A stretch of 64,000 nucleotides of DNA. Source: JALEFZ01 sp038527485. Lineage in GTDB: Bacteria; Bacteroidota; Bacteroidia; J057. The position numbers and the translations under genes are program-made. The number at the start of each line of letters is the position of its first letter. The stretch's first letter is position 1. The notes below the pieces were generated by a model, which was not told the origin of the DNA, did not search any database, and saw nothing but the letters and a program-made list of their open reading frames with translations. Below are positions 1-8,279 of the stretch, piece by piece. The DNA lies in the NCBI GenBank assembly GCA_038527485.1, contig JBCBFT010000007.1, forward strand, positions 1 to 64,000, written 5' to 3'.

Positions 1-119
1 AGAAGTCAGATGTTGGAATAAGGTTGATTCCGATCAAAAACTATTTGAACCAGAGAATTGAAAATGCTCTAGAAAGTGGAGATTGGGAGCGGAAGAATAG
101 GTTTTTGGGAAGATCTTAA
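1..119 (+). CDS. 3' end of a truncated upstream gene
   Basis: A reading frame enters at base 3 and runs 38 codons to a TAA at 117-119. The tail is charged and plausible (it contains IPIKNYLNQRIENAL and ends FLGRS). The other two forward frames stop earlier, within about the first 60 bases. I do not recognise the family. It could be the C-terminus of an enzyme whose body lies outside the window, or a chance open frame; the amphipathic composition makes the former more likely. Confidence 0.4.
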   Translation, partial: KSDVGIRLIPIKNYLNQRIENALESGDWERKNRFLGRS

Positions 120-188
120 CGTCTTAAGATTATTCCTCCCCCCAAAACCGCCCAAAACTGCGAATTCCACCCCACACTACCCCCAACC

Positions 189-220
189 ATTGACATCATC
201 TGCAAATTCCATCAACTTGA
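189..220 (+). promoter_or_regulatory. 32-bp element shared with 3272-3303, just upstream of a secreted hydrolase
   Basis: This stretch matches 3272-3303 at 29 of 32 positions (core ATTGACATCATCTG then AATTCCATCAA, TTGA). It ends 6 bp before the ATG at 227; the second copy ends 8 bp before the ATG at 3312. The two copies would be read in different frames relative to the genes, so protein conservation does not explain the match. A promoter/leader or a shared operator is the simplest inference. The motif does not clearly fit the Bacteroidota TTTG/TAnnTTTG promoter. Confidence 0.5.
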
Positions 221-226
221 TCTCTT

Positions 227-1873
227 ATGAACAAGATGATGAATCGCATGCAGATACTTTTTCTCTCGTTTTTGATCGCGGCCTTGGGGAGTTGCGCCCA
301 GGAAAGCAAGTCAGCTGACAAATCCCTGACCGATTATGTGGGCCTGTGGGAAGGGCGCGAAACCCATCCAGGTAGCCTCAACATGGACATCACCATCGAG
401 GTCCAAGGAGCGGAAGCCATCTTTAAGTTGGCCAATCGAAATGAGATCCTAAGCCAAGCCTTTCAGTTGGAAGAAAGCTTTAGGCTGAGCCTGGAGGAAG
501 GACTCTCGTTTCGAGGGAGGATGAATGCTGATCTATCTGTGATTGAAGGATTCGTGGGGCTGAAGAAGGACCTGTATCCGACCAAACTCTACAAAGAAGG
601 CAACAGCTACAAAGGCAAGTGCAACCTCTCGGCCCTACAATATCTACGACAGGATCATTTTCTGCTCCAAATGAAAGCCGTTACAGAGGAGGAATACAGT
701 GCCTATCCCATGTTGGGTACATTCTGGGCATCTGATTTTCAGCAGGAAGGGGAGGCGATTTCCTTTCAAGACTTTAAGACGGGACTGGGCTTCAAGGGAA
801 AATTGAAAGCGGATGAAATCCTACTAGACATTCATATCGGAAGCCACGTGCTGACGACGGTGTCCTACCAAACCACACAACCACCAACGAAGGCAAGTCC
901 AGCCCAACTCCCATCTGACGATCGCTGGAAGATGTCCCCCACCCAACTCAACCTGAAAAAGATGGAAGCAGCCATCAAAGATCAGACCTTGGAAGGTACG
1001 GAAGGCGTCATCATTTCCCAAAATGGAGAGATCGTCTACGAGCAATACTTTGGGGGATTCGCAGCGGACATTCCCCACGACATACGCTCCGCAGGGAAGA
1101 GTATTGGATCGGCCATCATCGGGCTAGGCGTGGACAGAGGCATCATCGAAGATGTGGACCAATTACTCTATCCCTACATTCCCCCAAAGTATCAATACAC
1201 CTCCGACTCCCTCAAGTCGCAAATCACCCTCAAGGGACTGCTGACTATGCGCTCAGGTATCCAAGTGTATGAAGATACCTATCAAGAATCGGATGACTGG
1301 CTCAAAACAGCCCTGGAAGCCCCCCTCGGCCACGCCCCCCAAACCCGTACGATGTATAAATCCGCTGATCCCTTTCTCTCAGGCGTCTACTTAAATGAGC
1401 GCATCGACATGCCCATGGAGTTTTTCATTGTCGACAACCTTCTAGCTCCGTTGGGAATTACCAACTACATCATGAACACCGATGATCGGGGCATTCCCTA
1501 TTTTGGTGGAGGGATTCACTTGACGCCAAGGGACATACTCGCTTTTGGGCAGTTGTACCTCGACAAAGGCCGTTGGAAGGGGAAGCAGGTGATTTCTGAG
1601 CAATGGGTAAACGAGTCGGTGGAAAAACACACGAATCTGGAAAATGTAGCCGATAAAAATGGCTATGGCTACTTTTGGTGGCATCATGCCTACCGAGTGA
1701 ATGATCGAGAGATATCATCTGTGGAGGCGAGAGGCGCAGGGGGGCAGTACATTTTTATCCTAGCAGAGCTCAATGCCGTGGTCGTCATCACTTCAGGAAA
1801 TTACCGAAACGGAAAAACGAGGCAGCCAGAGCAGGTCCTGGAGGATTACATTTTGGAGGAACTCGCAAAGTAG
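227..1873 (+). CDS. Lipoprotein serine hydrolase, beta-lactamase/class C PBP-like family
   Basis: 548 residues. The N-terminus is a lipoprotein signal (FLIAALGSC, lipidated Cys about residue 23), so the protein should be exported and membrane-anchored. Residues 35-210 form an N-terminal domain I do not recognise. From about 235 the beta-lactamase/esterase EstB-type fold follows. The nucleophile motif is S288-A-G-K291. The expected YxN motif is read as MYKSADPF, with Ser where Asn is usual. The third motif is GAGGQ (503-507). This family includes D-aminopeptidases, esterases and penicillin-binding proteins, so the substrate cannot be assigned. ATG 227 is chosen because it gives an intact signal peptide. 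It is monocistronic, with the 32-bp element just upstream and a hairpin repeat overlapping its stop codon. Confidence 0.85.
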   Translation: MNKMMNRMQILFLSFLIAALGSCAQESKSADKSLTDYVGLWEGRETHPGSLNMDITIEVQGAEAIFKLANRNEILSQAFQLEESFRLSLEEGLSFRGRMNADLSVIEGFVGLKKDLYPTKLYKEGNSYKGKCNLSALQYLRQDHFLLQMKAVTEEEYSAYPMLGTFWASDFQQEGEAISFQDFKTGLGFKGKLKADEILLDIHIGSHVLTTVSYQTTQPPTKASPAQLPSDDRWKMSPTQLNLKKMEAAIKDQTLEGTEGVIISQNGEIVYEQYFGGFAADIPHDIRSAGKSIGSAIIGLGVDRGIIEDVDQLLYPYIPPKYQYTSDSLKSQITLKGLLTMRSGIQVYEDTYQESDDWLKTALEAPLGHAPQTRTMYKSADPFLSGVYLNERIDMPMEFFIVDNLLAPLGITNYIMNTDDRGIPYFGGGIHLTPRDILAFGQLYLDKGRWKGKQVISEQWVNESVEKHTNLENVADKNGYGYFWWHHAYRVNDREISSVEARGAGGQYIFILAELNAVVVITSGNYRNGKTRQPEQVLEDYILEELAK

Positions 1874-1910
1874 ATCCACCGCCATAGCATCCCGAAATGA
1901 GCTTCGGGAT
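1870..1910 (+). repeat. Degenerate stop-codon hairpin repeat followed by an ATCCCGAA hairpin
   Basis: GTAG at 1870-1873 contains the stop codon of the upstream gene and continues into ATCCACCGCCAT, a worn copy of the GTAG/GNCCAC repeat family seen better at 4394, 17936, 30910 and 60235. It runs straight into a perfect hairpin (ATCCCGAA 1889-1896, 6-nt loop, TTCGGGAT 1903-1910) without a T run. It may act as a 3'-end structure; function is not shown. Confidence 0.6.
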
Positions 1911-2089
1911 ACACAAACAAGCGAAGCACAGTCATCCTGACGACCATTCCCAGAGGGAAGAAGGTAGGGTCTAAAAACGGTATATATTGAGATGAAATCT
2001 TGATAAGTCAAGACATTGCCAAGCTCCCGTTGGTGCTAACATTGGTATTTATTCCTTCGTACTAACCACAAGCAAAAACTCTTAATATT
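1911..2089. other. Intergenic stretch with remnants of dispersed repeats
   Basis: No convincing gene. It holds a worn element around 1930-1975 (CAGTCATCCTGACGA and neighbouring bases), resembling the GTCATCCTGAGC dispersed repeats common in Bacteroidota, and a worn CCAACG-type hairpin at 2016-2040 (CCAAGCTCCCGTTGGTGC). Confidence 0.4.
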
Positions 2090-2170
2090 ATGGCCTATAT
2101 CAAGAGAGGTATGGATTTCGTCAGTTTGGAAGATTATTGGCGGTTGAAGGTTCCTCAGCTAGATTTCTAA
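2090..2170 (+). CDS. Possible 26-residue small ORF ahead of the XRE-type gene
   Basis: ATG at 2090 opens 26 codons (begins MAYIKRGMDF, ends KVPQLDF) to a TAA at 2168-2170, 18 bp before the next ATG. It could be the remnant of a toxin gene normally paired with an XRE antitoxin, a leader peptide, or chance. No family is recognised. Confidence 0.25.
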   Translation: MAYIKRGMDFVSLEDYWRLKVPQLDF

Positions 2171-2188
2171 TCCAAAAGTATCTATTTG

Positions 2189-2728
2189 ATGAAGAAGCAT
2201 GAAGATTTATACGAAGATCTAAGGAAAAGCTATTCAGATGAAGAACTAGCAGATTCTTTACTTTTTAGTGTGAAACTACCTAAATCGGAACAGCGAGAGG
2301 TAGAGGAGGAATTTTTGCGGTTGAGGTTAGAAAGAATGAATGCGATGTCAGAAGAGGAATTAATTTCATCTGACTTATTTGCCTTCAAACTTCGACTCAA
2401 TGCCTACTTTAAGAAGAATAAGTTTGATGAAGCCTTCACTTTTGCGAAGCAGTTACAGAAGTACATTAAGATTTCCAGAAGGAGTAATGCAGAGATTGCA
2501 AGTAATCTGGGTATCCACAAGACCAAACTCAGTCGGTTAATTAATGATAGGGAAAATCCCAATATCGATCTTATGTATAGGCTTGAAGAACACAGTAGCA
2601 AGGAAATTCCTGCATTTTATTGGTGGCGCATATATGCAAGAGAATTAGAGTTTAAAATCAGAACAGACCACGAAAAAAAACGATTAGAAGCTAGTAAGGT
2701 TGAAAATCCACTTAACTTGAATGCTTGA
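2189..2728 (+). CDS. XRE-type helix-turn-helix protein, antitoxin-like
   Basis: 179 residues. The first ~80 are charged and repetitive (two EEL...LLF/DLFAFKL half-repeats). A C-terminal HTH_3-like domain spans about 90-155: KQLQKYIKISRRSNAEIASN then LGIHKTKLSRLINDREN, which reads as the recognition helix. Such proteins are common antitoxins or autoregulators, but no intact toxin gene is adjacent, so the role is inferred only from the HTH. A TTG lies immediately before the ATG; the ATG at 2189 is preferred. The gene lies between two copies of the CCAACG hairpin repeat (2016-2040 and 2784-2819). Confidence 0.7.
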   Translation: MKKHEDLYEDLRKSYSDEELADSLLFSVKLPKSEQREVEEEFLRLRLERMNAMSEEELISSDLFAFKLRLNAYFKKNKFDEAFTFAKQLQKYIKISRRSNAEIASNLGIHKTKLSRLINDRENPNIDLMYRLEEHSSKEIPAFYWWRIYARELEFKIRTDHEKKRLEASKVENPLNLNA

Positions 2729-2783
2729 TTCTAAAATGGTAGCATCCTGGAGAATGTGAGAACGCAACATGATAGATGATTCT

Positions 2784-2819
2784 CCAGCCAGTGCCAACGT
2801 TCCGTGGGTGCTAACATCG
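2784..2819 (+). repeat. CCAACG/GTGC dispersed hairpin repeat
   Basis: CCAGCCAGTGCCAACG followed by TTCC and GTGGGTGCTAACAT. It belongs to a family with copies at 2016, 3202, 21128 (two), 30961/30981 and 47384. The consensus arms GCRCCAACG and CGTTGGTGC can pair over a 3-4 nt loop. Confidence 0.65.
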
Positions 2820-2947
2820 TATTTCGCTTCTATTACAAACTAAAGTTGGCCCTACATAAATCCCCATCATATGTGATGAAATGCGTATACTTCCTAGACT
2901 TTCGTCTTCGTTCAGCCTTTTTATCCGAATCTCCTTCACCCTATCCC

Positions 2948-3172
2948 ATGAAAAAGAAGCCCCATCAAACCCAAAGTGCGATCAACAAAGTCTTCTCAGA
3001 CTTCCGAAGCCGCCTACACAAACCCGAATCACAACCTAACGATGTCCAATACGAAGTGAAAAAGCATAAAAAGGGCTTCACGGTCGTGATCCACAGAGAA
3101 CGTGGCGCCAATCAGACCTTGCATTTTGAGACCCGAAAAGAGGTAGACGCATTTTTGAAAGATAAAGGTTGA
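2948..3172 (+). CDS. Small basic hypothetical protein
   Basis: 74 residues starting MKKKPHQTQSAINKV, rich in Lys/Arg/His. A C-terminal beta-strand pattern (QYEVKKHKKGFTVVIHRERG, then LHFETRKEVDAFLKDK) suggests a small alpha/beta fold. The open frame extends upstream to 2804, but that part overlaps the hairpin repeat, so ATG 2948 is the better start. It is unrecognised and sits between two CCAACG repeat copies. Confidence 0.55.
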   Translation: MKKKPHQTQSAINKVFSDFRSRLHKPESQPNDVQYEVKKHKKGFTVVIHRERGANQTLHFETRKEVDAFLKDKG

Positions 3173-3201
3173 CGCTACAGCAAAAGGCCAAAACTACTCT
3201 A

Positions 3202-3230
3202 GCCAGCGCCAACGTCCCATTGGTGCTACC
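3202..3230 (+). repeat. CCAACG/TTGGTGC dispersed hairpin repeat
   Basis: GCCAGCGCCAACG, TCC, CATTGGTGCTA: among the clearest copies of this family, 30 bp downstream of the 74-residue gene. Arms pair over 7-9 bp with one mismatch. Confidence 0.65.
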
Positions 3231-3271
3231 ACAGCCAAAACTGCTAAAGATACCTACTTCCCGCCCCAAGT

Positions 3272-3303
3272 ATTGACATCATCTGGGAATTCCATCAATT
3301 TGA
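3272..3303 (+). promoter_or_regulatory. Second copy of the 32-bp element
   Basis: 29 of 32 bases identical to 189-220, again ending just before the start codon (8 bp) of a secreted hydrolase. Flanking bases also show partial similarity (CAAAACTGC lies about 35 bp upstream in both). Confidence 0.5.
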
Positions 3304-3311
3304 CTTCCCTT

Positions 3312-4397
3312 ATGAAAAACGTCATTCTCCCATCCATACTTCTCCTGTCTTTCTTTTGTATCTCATGCACAGCTTGGGGCCAAAAGCAATCTGCTCCATT
3401 CGAGTTTCAGTTTGAAGGGAAGACCCTCCATGGACTGATTGAGACACCTATGGAAGGGTCCACCGATGCCATCGTGATCATTATTCCAGGATATGGTCGC
3501 ACCAACTTCGTCGAAGGGGGTTGGTACACCCGTATCAGGACGAAACTGGTGGAATCAGGCTTGACTGTTGTCCTGTGGGACAAAATGGGCTGCGGGAAGA
3601 GTGAAGGCGTATTTGATGCGCAGCAACCTGTGGCGAACTCAGCAGATGAGGCGGTCGCAGCCATCAAAGCCCTCAAGCAGCAAGGCATCCAAGGTGTAGA
3701 TAAGATCGGTCTTTGGGGCCTCAGCCGTGCAGGATGGATCGCCCCTTTGATCAACTCGAAGTATCCCATCGACTTCTGGATCTCTGTCAGTGGGACCAAT
3801 GACAAGGAAAACTTCGGCTATCTCCTCAAATCTAATCTGATCATCGAAGGCAAATCGGAAGCAGAGGCTGAAAGACTATATAATGCCTGGATGCTAGCGC
3901 ATAAAATCTATTGCACAGGTGGGAGCTATGAGGAATATTTTGAGGCGCGGCTTCCCGTGCTGAAGGATGCAACCTGTGTAAAGATCATGGGATATCAGCC
4001 CCCTTTAGAAATGACAGAGGAAGGCAGGCAAAAGCATATCAATTCGCAAAAGTCTTATCTAGCCGAGGGACATTTTGATGAGGAAAGTGGCTTATGGGTG
4101 TACATCGACGATTTTGACCAGATCTTGGAAGAGATTGATTGTCCTGTATTGGCTATTTTCGGAGAAAACGACTCCCAAGTAGACTGGCGTTTGACAAAGC
4201 AGCTCTACGAAGAAACAATCGGAAAAAGCGAAAAGGCCGACCTCATCACCAAAGTATTTCCGCAGTGCAATCACAGCCTCATGAAATGCAAGACCTGCGG
4301 CTATCGCGAGGACCTGTCCGATACAGACTGGGAGGTCTGCGACGACTATTACAAGACCATGGCCACATGGCTGAAGGACAAAGGAATCGTCAAGTAG
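3312..4397 (+). CDS. Secreted alpha/beta hydrolase (S33/serine aminopeptidase-like)
   Basis: 361 residues. An N-terminal signal peptide (to about residue 23, AWGQ) directs export. The alpha/beta-hydrolase core shows an oxyanion-region PGYGR (59-63) and the nucleophile elbow GLSRAG with Ser138. The acid is probably in IFGENDSQVD and the catalytic His in QCNHSL. A CKTCG pair after the His is unusual for the family and could form a disulfide or bind metal. Substrate unknown. The frame is open back to a TTG at 3273, but ATG 3312 gives the signal peptide and leaves the 32-bp element outside the gene. A hairpin repeat begins at the stop codon. Confidence 0.85.
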   Translation: MKNVILPSILLLSFFCISCTAWGQKQSAPFEFQFEGKTLHGLIETPMEGSTDAIVIIIPGYGRTNFVEGGWYTRIRTKLVESGLTVVLWDKMGCGKSEGVFDAQQPVANSADEAVAAIKALKQQGIQGVDKIGLWGLSRAGWIAPLINSKYPIDFWISVSGTNDKENFGYLLKSNLIIEGKSEAEAERLYNAWMLAHKIYCTGGSYEEYFEARLPVLKDATCVKIMGYQPPLEMTEEGRQKHINSQKSYLAEGHFDEESGLWVYIDDFDQILEEIDCPVLAIFGENDSQVDWRLTKQLYEETIGKSEKADLITKVFPQCNHSLMKCKTCGYREDLSDTDWEVCDDYYKTMATWLKDKGIVK

Positions 4398-4480
4398 GCC
4401 CACCGCCATGGCGTGGGCACTCCCACCCACCGCCAAGTCTTGAACACCCCCACCTACTGCCTAGTCCTGGGCACTCCACC
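4394..4480 (+). repeat. Stop-codon hairpin repeat, one good and two worn units
   Basis: GTAG 4394-4397 supplies the stop codon. The hairpin follows at once: GCCCAC (4398-4403), bulged C, GCC, loop AT, GGC, GTGGGC (4413-4418), nine pairs in all. Two degenerate copies follow (around 4429-4448 and 4450-4480, recognisable by CCCACCGCCAAG and GTCCTGGGCACTCC). The outer pair here is C:G where the 17936 and 60235 loci have A:T. Confidence 0.75.
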
Positions 4481-4847
4481 TCCAACAAACAATCCCATAA
4501 ACTCCCTTCACCCCACCCCCAAATCCTGTAAATCCTAAAATCCTGCTTCACCGTCACGTCGTAAGTACTCCGCTTCCTCCAGATGAAATCTGTAGCCTCC
4601 TGCTTCAGTTACAAACTGAAGGGGGCAAGTTTGCAATCCAATTCCAACAAACCCCATTCACCCCTCCATTATCACAACAACATGCCCAATTTTAAACATT
4701 AAGGTGTGTACATGTGTTAAAGACCCTAAGCTAAAAGGCACGAACGATCATCTAGGTGAACGTATCAAATTCATGTATCCCCAAATCTGCTAACCTACAG
4801 GTTGGAGTATACGATTGACCCCATTCTCCCAATTAATAATTATTCGC
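4481..4847. other. Intergenic, no gene; one CTTCAGTT hairpin
   Basis: Pyrimidine-rich, no supported ORF. It carries a perfect hairpin CTTCAGTT (4603-4610), ACA, AACTGAAG (4614-4621). A near-copy occurs at 43077-43094, so this is another dispersed palindrome family. The promoter of the downstream gene is probably within 4690-4840 but no convincing boxes are seen. Confidence 0.5.
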
Positions 4848-7345
4848 ATGAAACACGTCATTACTCTATGCGCATGGCTGTTGGTCGCCTGTAGCTTGGT
4901 CCCTCTTTCGCTCAAAGGTTAGGTACAAGGCACAGCCTTATTGAATAATCAGAGCAACCACAGCGGCATCACCGTGATATTCGAAGCAGTCTCCACCTCC
5001 GCTGTCACAGATTCTACTTCCACAGCTGTAGATGGTAGCTATTCTGTCAATCTGCCTCCAGGTGTGTATGAAATAACCTTTGTCGCGCCCAGCTATCAGA
5101 CGGTATTTTTCAATCAAGGACAGCCCACCCTATTAACAGGCAACGACTCTCTGTCAACAGTTACCTTATTAGGAACGCCCGTTCGGTATGTGAGTGGGAC
5201 AATCCATGGGACGCTTTTTTCTGATACGACCTACATTGCCAATGGAGACTTGACAGTCCCTAGTGGGAAGACCCTCACGATAGAGGGAGGAACGCTCGTG
5301 AAGTTTGAAGCGGGCTATATGCTGAGCGTGGACGGTAGGTTACTTGCTCAGGGAAATGTATTGGACAAAGTGATTTTCACCCTTGAGGCTATTGGTCCTG
5401 GACCCCAGGAGTGGGAAGGGATTGTCGTCGGGAATGGGAGTGAAGGGAATGAATTGACCTATTGCATCCTAGAACGTGCGCAGTATCCACTGGTTGTGAA
5501 TAGAAAGTTTAATATGGGGACTCCCGCGACCCAGCAATTGATCCTCAGCAACAGCATCGTTCGCCACTGCGACATAGGGGTGCAGATCAATTCAAACCAG
5601 ACAGTTACATTGACAGAAAATGAGTTCTACGATTTCAACTACGGCGGCATTGCGTATGGGGGAGGGGAGGTACAGGCATGGCAGAGATCGTTTGTAACCG
5701 CGTCTACAACGGCTCTATAAGAGGAATCTATACTTTCTTAGGGACAGCTGATGCCTACATTGCCGAGAATGAGGTCTTTAATATATTCAATAGTATTGGT
5801 ATACGTGCTTATCAGTATAATTCAGGAGACGTAGTCATTGAGAATAATATCGTCTCTGAGTGTGGGATAGGCATTGGGGAAACGACGGTAGGATCTAGTC
5901 CTACTTGCCTGATTCGCAACAATATCGTCTTTGATAATGGCATAGGGTTATCTTTCTGGGGAGATGGAGGATCAGAGGTAGAAATGAATGTGGTTTATGG
6001 GAATGACATTGGCCTCAACCAGTATGAAGCTAGCTCAGGTACGCCTTCAGAGGTGTCTTATAACCTGCTTTACGACAATCAGGAAGACTTTAGCTCAGCA
6101 TTTAACCTTGCTTTTGGAGGGCAGCTCATCACGGTAAATGGCAATGGTGATTCTACAGATGCCTATTTCAACCTGTTTCGAGATCCCCTCATTGATAGCA
6201 ATTACGTTCCACAGGTCGGTTCTCCGCTTGTAAATGCAGGAAATCCTGCCCAAGTCGACCCTGATGGGAGTATGCGCAACATTGGACTGTCGCTTGATCC
6301 CAACGCTAGCTGCTTGGTTGCAGCTCCACCCGCTCTTCCAAGAACGCCTGTCTATCCTGGGGATGCAAATGGGGACAGCATCGCCGATGTATGGGACTTA
6401 CTGTCCATTGGAGTGCATCAAGGGAGAACAGGTCCCGCGCGTGACAGCGTGTCTACGGTTTGGGCTCCGCAACCTGCTTTGGATTGGGGAACGAGCCAAG
6501 CCTCGGGAGTCGATCTCAAACATGCAGACTGTGATGGAAACGGCATCATAGAGATGATAGATGCACAGGCGATTGCCCAGAATTATCAGTGGATGCCACG
6601 ACAAGGCGTGCCTGCAAATGGACAAGCTCAATTGTCGATAGATGTCCCTGTCTCTGCCTTGCCAGGTGATACATTGACCGTGAGCCTTCGACTGAACCAA
6701 CCGAACGGAGAGGTAGAAGATGTCTACGGTCTGGCACTTTCTATTGCTTATGACGAAGCCTACATCAATCCCGATGCAGCCATCGCTTTCGATGTGCAAA
6801 ATAGCTGGCTAGGGGCTGATGGCAATAATCTGATGTCTATGCATCATGTAGAACAGGGGCGCGTAGATCTTTCGATTGTCAGGACAGAACAGATAGCCAT
6901 TTCGGGTGAGGGAATCGTGGCCGAGCTGCGATTTGTCATTGTCGACTCCCTGCCTTTGGGAAGTACAGCCCATCTAATGTTCGATATCCAGGCAGCCGAT
7001 GTCATCCACAATGACGAAAGCCTGATTCCTACCAGTTGGGTAGGTGGAAGCACGAGGGTCGATCAAGTGGTAACACCAACTAGCATATTAGATGCGGCTT
7101 CTTCCTCTGTGAAGGTATTTCCGAATCCTGCTACGGATCGCTTCACGGTCCAGTGGGAACAGACACATGAGGGTGGAGAGTTGATGCTGGTGGACCTGAC
7201 AGGTCGAACGCAGTTGGCGCAGAATGTGACTCCTAATCAAATGGAATTGCAGCTAGAGGTATCGACGTTACCGAGTGGATTTTACTGGCTGCGAATGCCT
7301 GTGGGTAAAGGAGAAAATAGAGCCTTGTTGATTCAGATTGAATAA
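4848..7345 (+). pseudogene. Broken T9SS-sorted beta-helix protein with dockerin- and cohesin-like domains
   Basis: A signal peptide begins at ATG 4848 but hits TAG at 4920-4922. The same frame resumes immediately (VQGTALLNN) and runs to 5720. The rest continues in another frame from about 5660-5678, consistent with loss of one G in the G-rich run at 5658-5670. Joined, the order is: carboxypeptidase-regulatory-like Ig domain, parallel beta-helix (many NNIV/ENE turns, to about 6290), dockerin-like pair (GDANGDSIADVWDLL and DCDGNGIIEMIDAQAI), cohesin-like domain (about 6600-7060), and a T9SS type A sorting domain (VFPNPATDRF onward). Two independent lesions suggest a genuine pseudogene. Sequencing error in the G run could explain the frameshift but less easily the stop. 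Confidence 0.8.
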
Positions 7346-7372
7346 GTTCACTCTAGATAAAAATGATTGTAG

Positions 7373-7406
7373 GTCCCGTGGTCATGTATCATGATCATGG
7401 GGCTTT
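7373..7406 (+). terminator. Hairpin terminator after the pseudogene
   Basis: GTCCCGTGGTCATG (7373-7386), loop TAT, CATGATCATGGGGC (7390-7403): a 14-pair stem counting G-T pairs, then TTT. It is the expected 3' end of the disrupted gene. Confidence 0.6.
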
Positions 7407-7435
7407 CATCATTTCTCCCCTGCCCGATACATCTG

Positions 7436-7453
7436 GAGATCCACCGCCACGGC
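7436..7453 (+). repeat. Worn copy of the CCACCGCC hairpin repeat
   Basis: GAGATCCACCGCCACGGC matches the 5' half and core (GCC, AC, GGC) of the repeat family but lacks the GTGGNC arm. It lies between the pseudogene terminator and the WYL regulator. Confidence 0.5.
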
Positions 7454-7516
7454 ACAGATAACCCAACCCATCAAATCTAAATCTTTCCTACCTTAGCATT
7501 GGTAGAAAAGAGGAAA

Positions 7517-8206
7517 ATGGAAGAAAAACCTAGGCTTTCGAGGCTGACAGCCATCCTTACCCAGCTTCAATCCAAGCGACTTGTCACGGCCAAAGCCTTG
7601 GCAGAAAGACACAATGTAAGCATCAGGACGATTTATCGAGACATACGGACGCTTGAGCAGTCGGGCATCCCCATCGTGACAGAGGAGGGCAAAGGATACT
7701 CCATCATGGAGGGCTACCATCTCCCACCCGTAGTATTTACGGAGGATGAAGCCAATGCGCTGATCACAATGGAACAACTGGCGATGAACAATAAGGACCA
7801 ATCGCTCAGTAAAAATGTGGCTAGTGCCACGGAGAAGATCAAAGCCATCTTGAGATACGCTCAAAAAGGAAACGCAGACCTGCTTGCAGAAAGAGTGTAT
7901 TTTGGTGGTCTCCATGGTAGGGAAAAGTCGAGCGCCAACCTCATGCAAATCCAATCGGCTATCATTCATTTCCAGGTCCTGACGATTGAGTACCATTCCT
8001 CTGAACATAGGCATACCACCCGTGATATTGAGCCATTTGCTATTTACAGCATCCATGGAAATTTCCTGCTAATCGCTTTCTGCCGATTGAGAGACGATTT
8101 TAGAGCTTTCCGTATCGGTTATATTAAGAAAATGATCCCTAAACCCGAGAGCTTTACTCCTCACAAAATGACCCTACAAGATTATTTTGAAAAATATATA
8201 AAATGA
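7517..8206 (+). CDS. HTH/WYL-domain transcriptional regulator (YafY-like)
   Basis: 229 residues from ATG 7517 (an in-frame TTG at 7499 is possible). Residues 5-60 form a winged HTH_11/DeoR-type domain (LVTAKALAERHNVSIRTIYR then DIRTLEQSGIPI). About 130-210 is a degenerate WYL-type ligand-sensing domain (DIEPFAIYSIHGNFLLIAFC, then FRIGYIKKM); the canonical Trp-Tyr-Leu is replaced by NFLLIAF. The family usually controls a neighbouring gene. The membrane protein 74 bp downstream in the same direction is the obvious candidate target. Confidence 0.85.
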   Translation: MEEKPRLSRLTAILTQLQSKRLVTAKALAERHNVSIRTIYRDIRTLEQSGIPIVTEEGKGYSIMEGYHLPPVVFTEDEANALITMEQLAMNNKDQSLSKNVASATEKIKAILRYAQKGNADLLAERVYFGGLHGREKSSANLMQIQSAIIHFQVLTIEYHSSEHRHTTRDIEPFAIYSIHGNFLLIAFCRLRDDFRAFRIGYIKKMIPKPESFTPHKMTLQDYFEKYIK

Positions 8207-8279
8207 GCTTTAACCCCTGACATACCCTTGGCACAAGTCCATTCTACTTTTGCTTCAGAATCAAATAAAAGCAATCAAA

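Noticed and set aside
76..318. 80-codon ORF overlapping the start of the serine hydrolase
   Set aside because: It runs through the 32-bp regulatory element and into the hydrolase gene in another frame; proline-rich with no family.
2804..2947. N-terminal extension of the 74-residue gene
   Set aside because: This segment overlaps the CCAACG hairpin repeat; translation of a repeat is unlikely and the internal ATG gives a compact protein.
2016..3230. Integron-like cassette array with attC sites
   Set aside because: The repeats are palindromic but lack the GTTRRRY/RYYYAAC core, no integrase is present, and other copies are scattered singly across the window.
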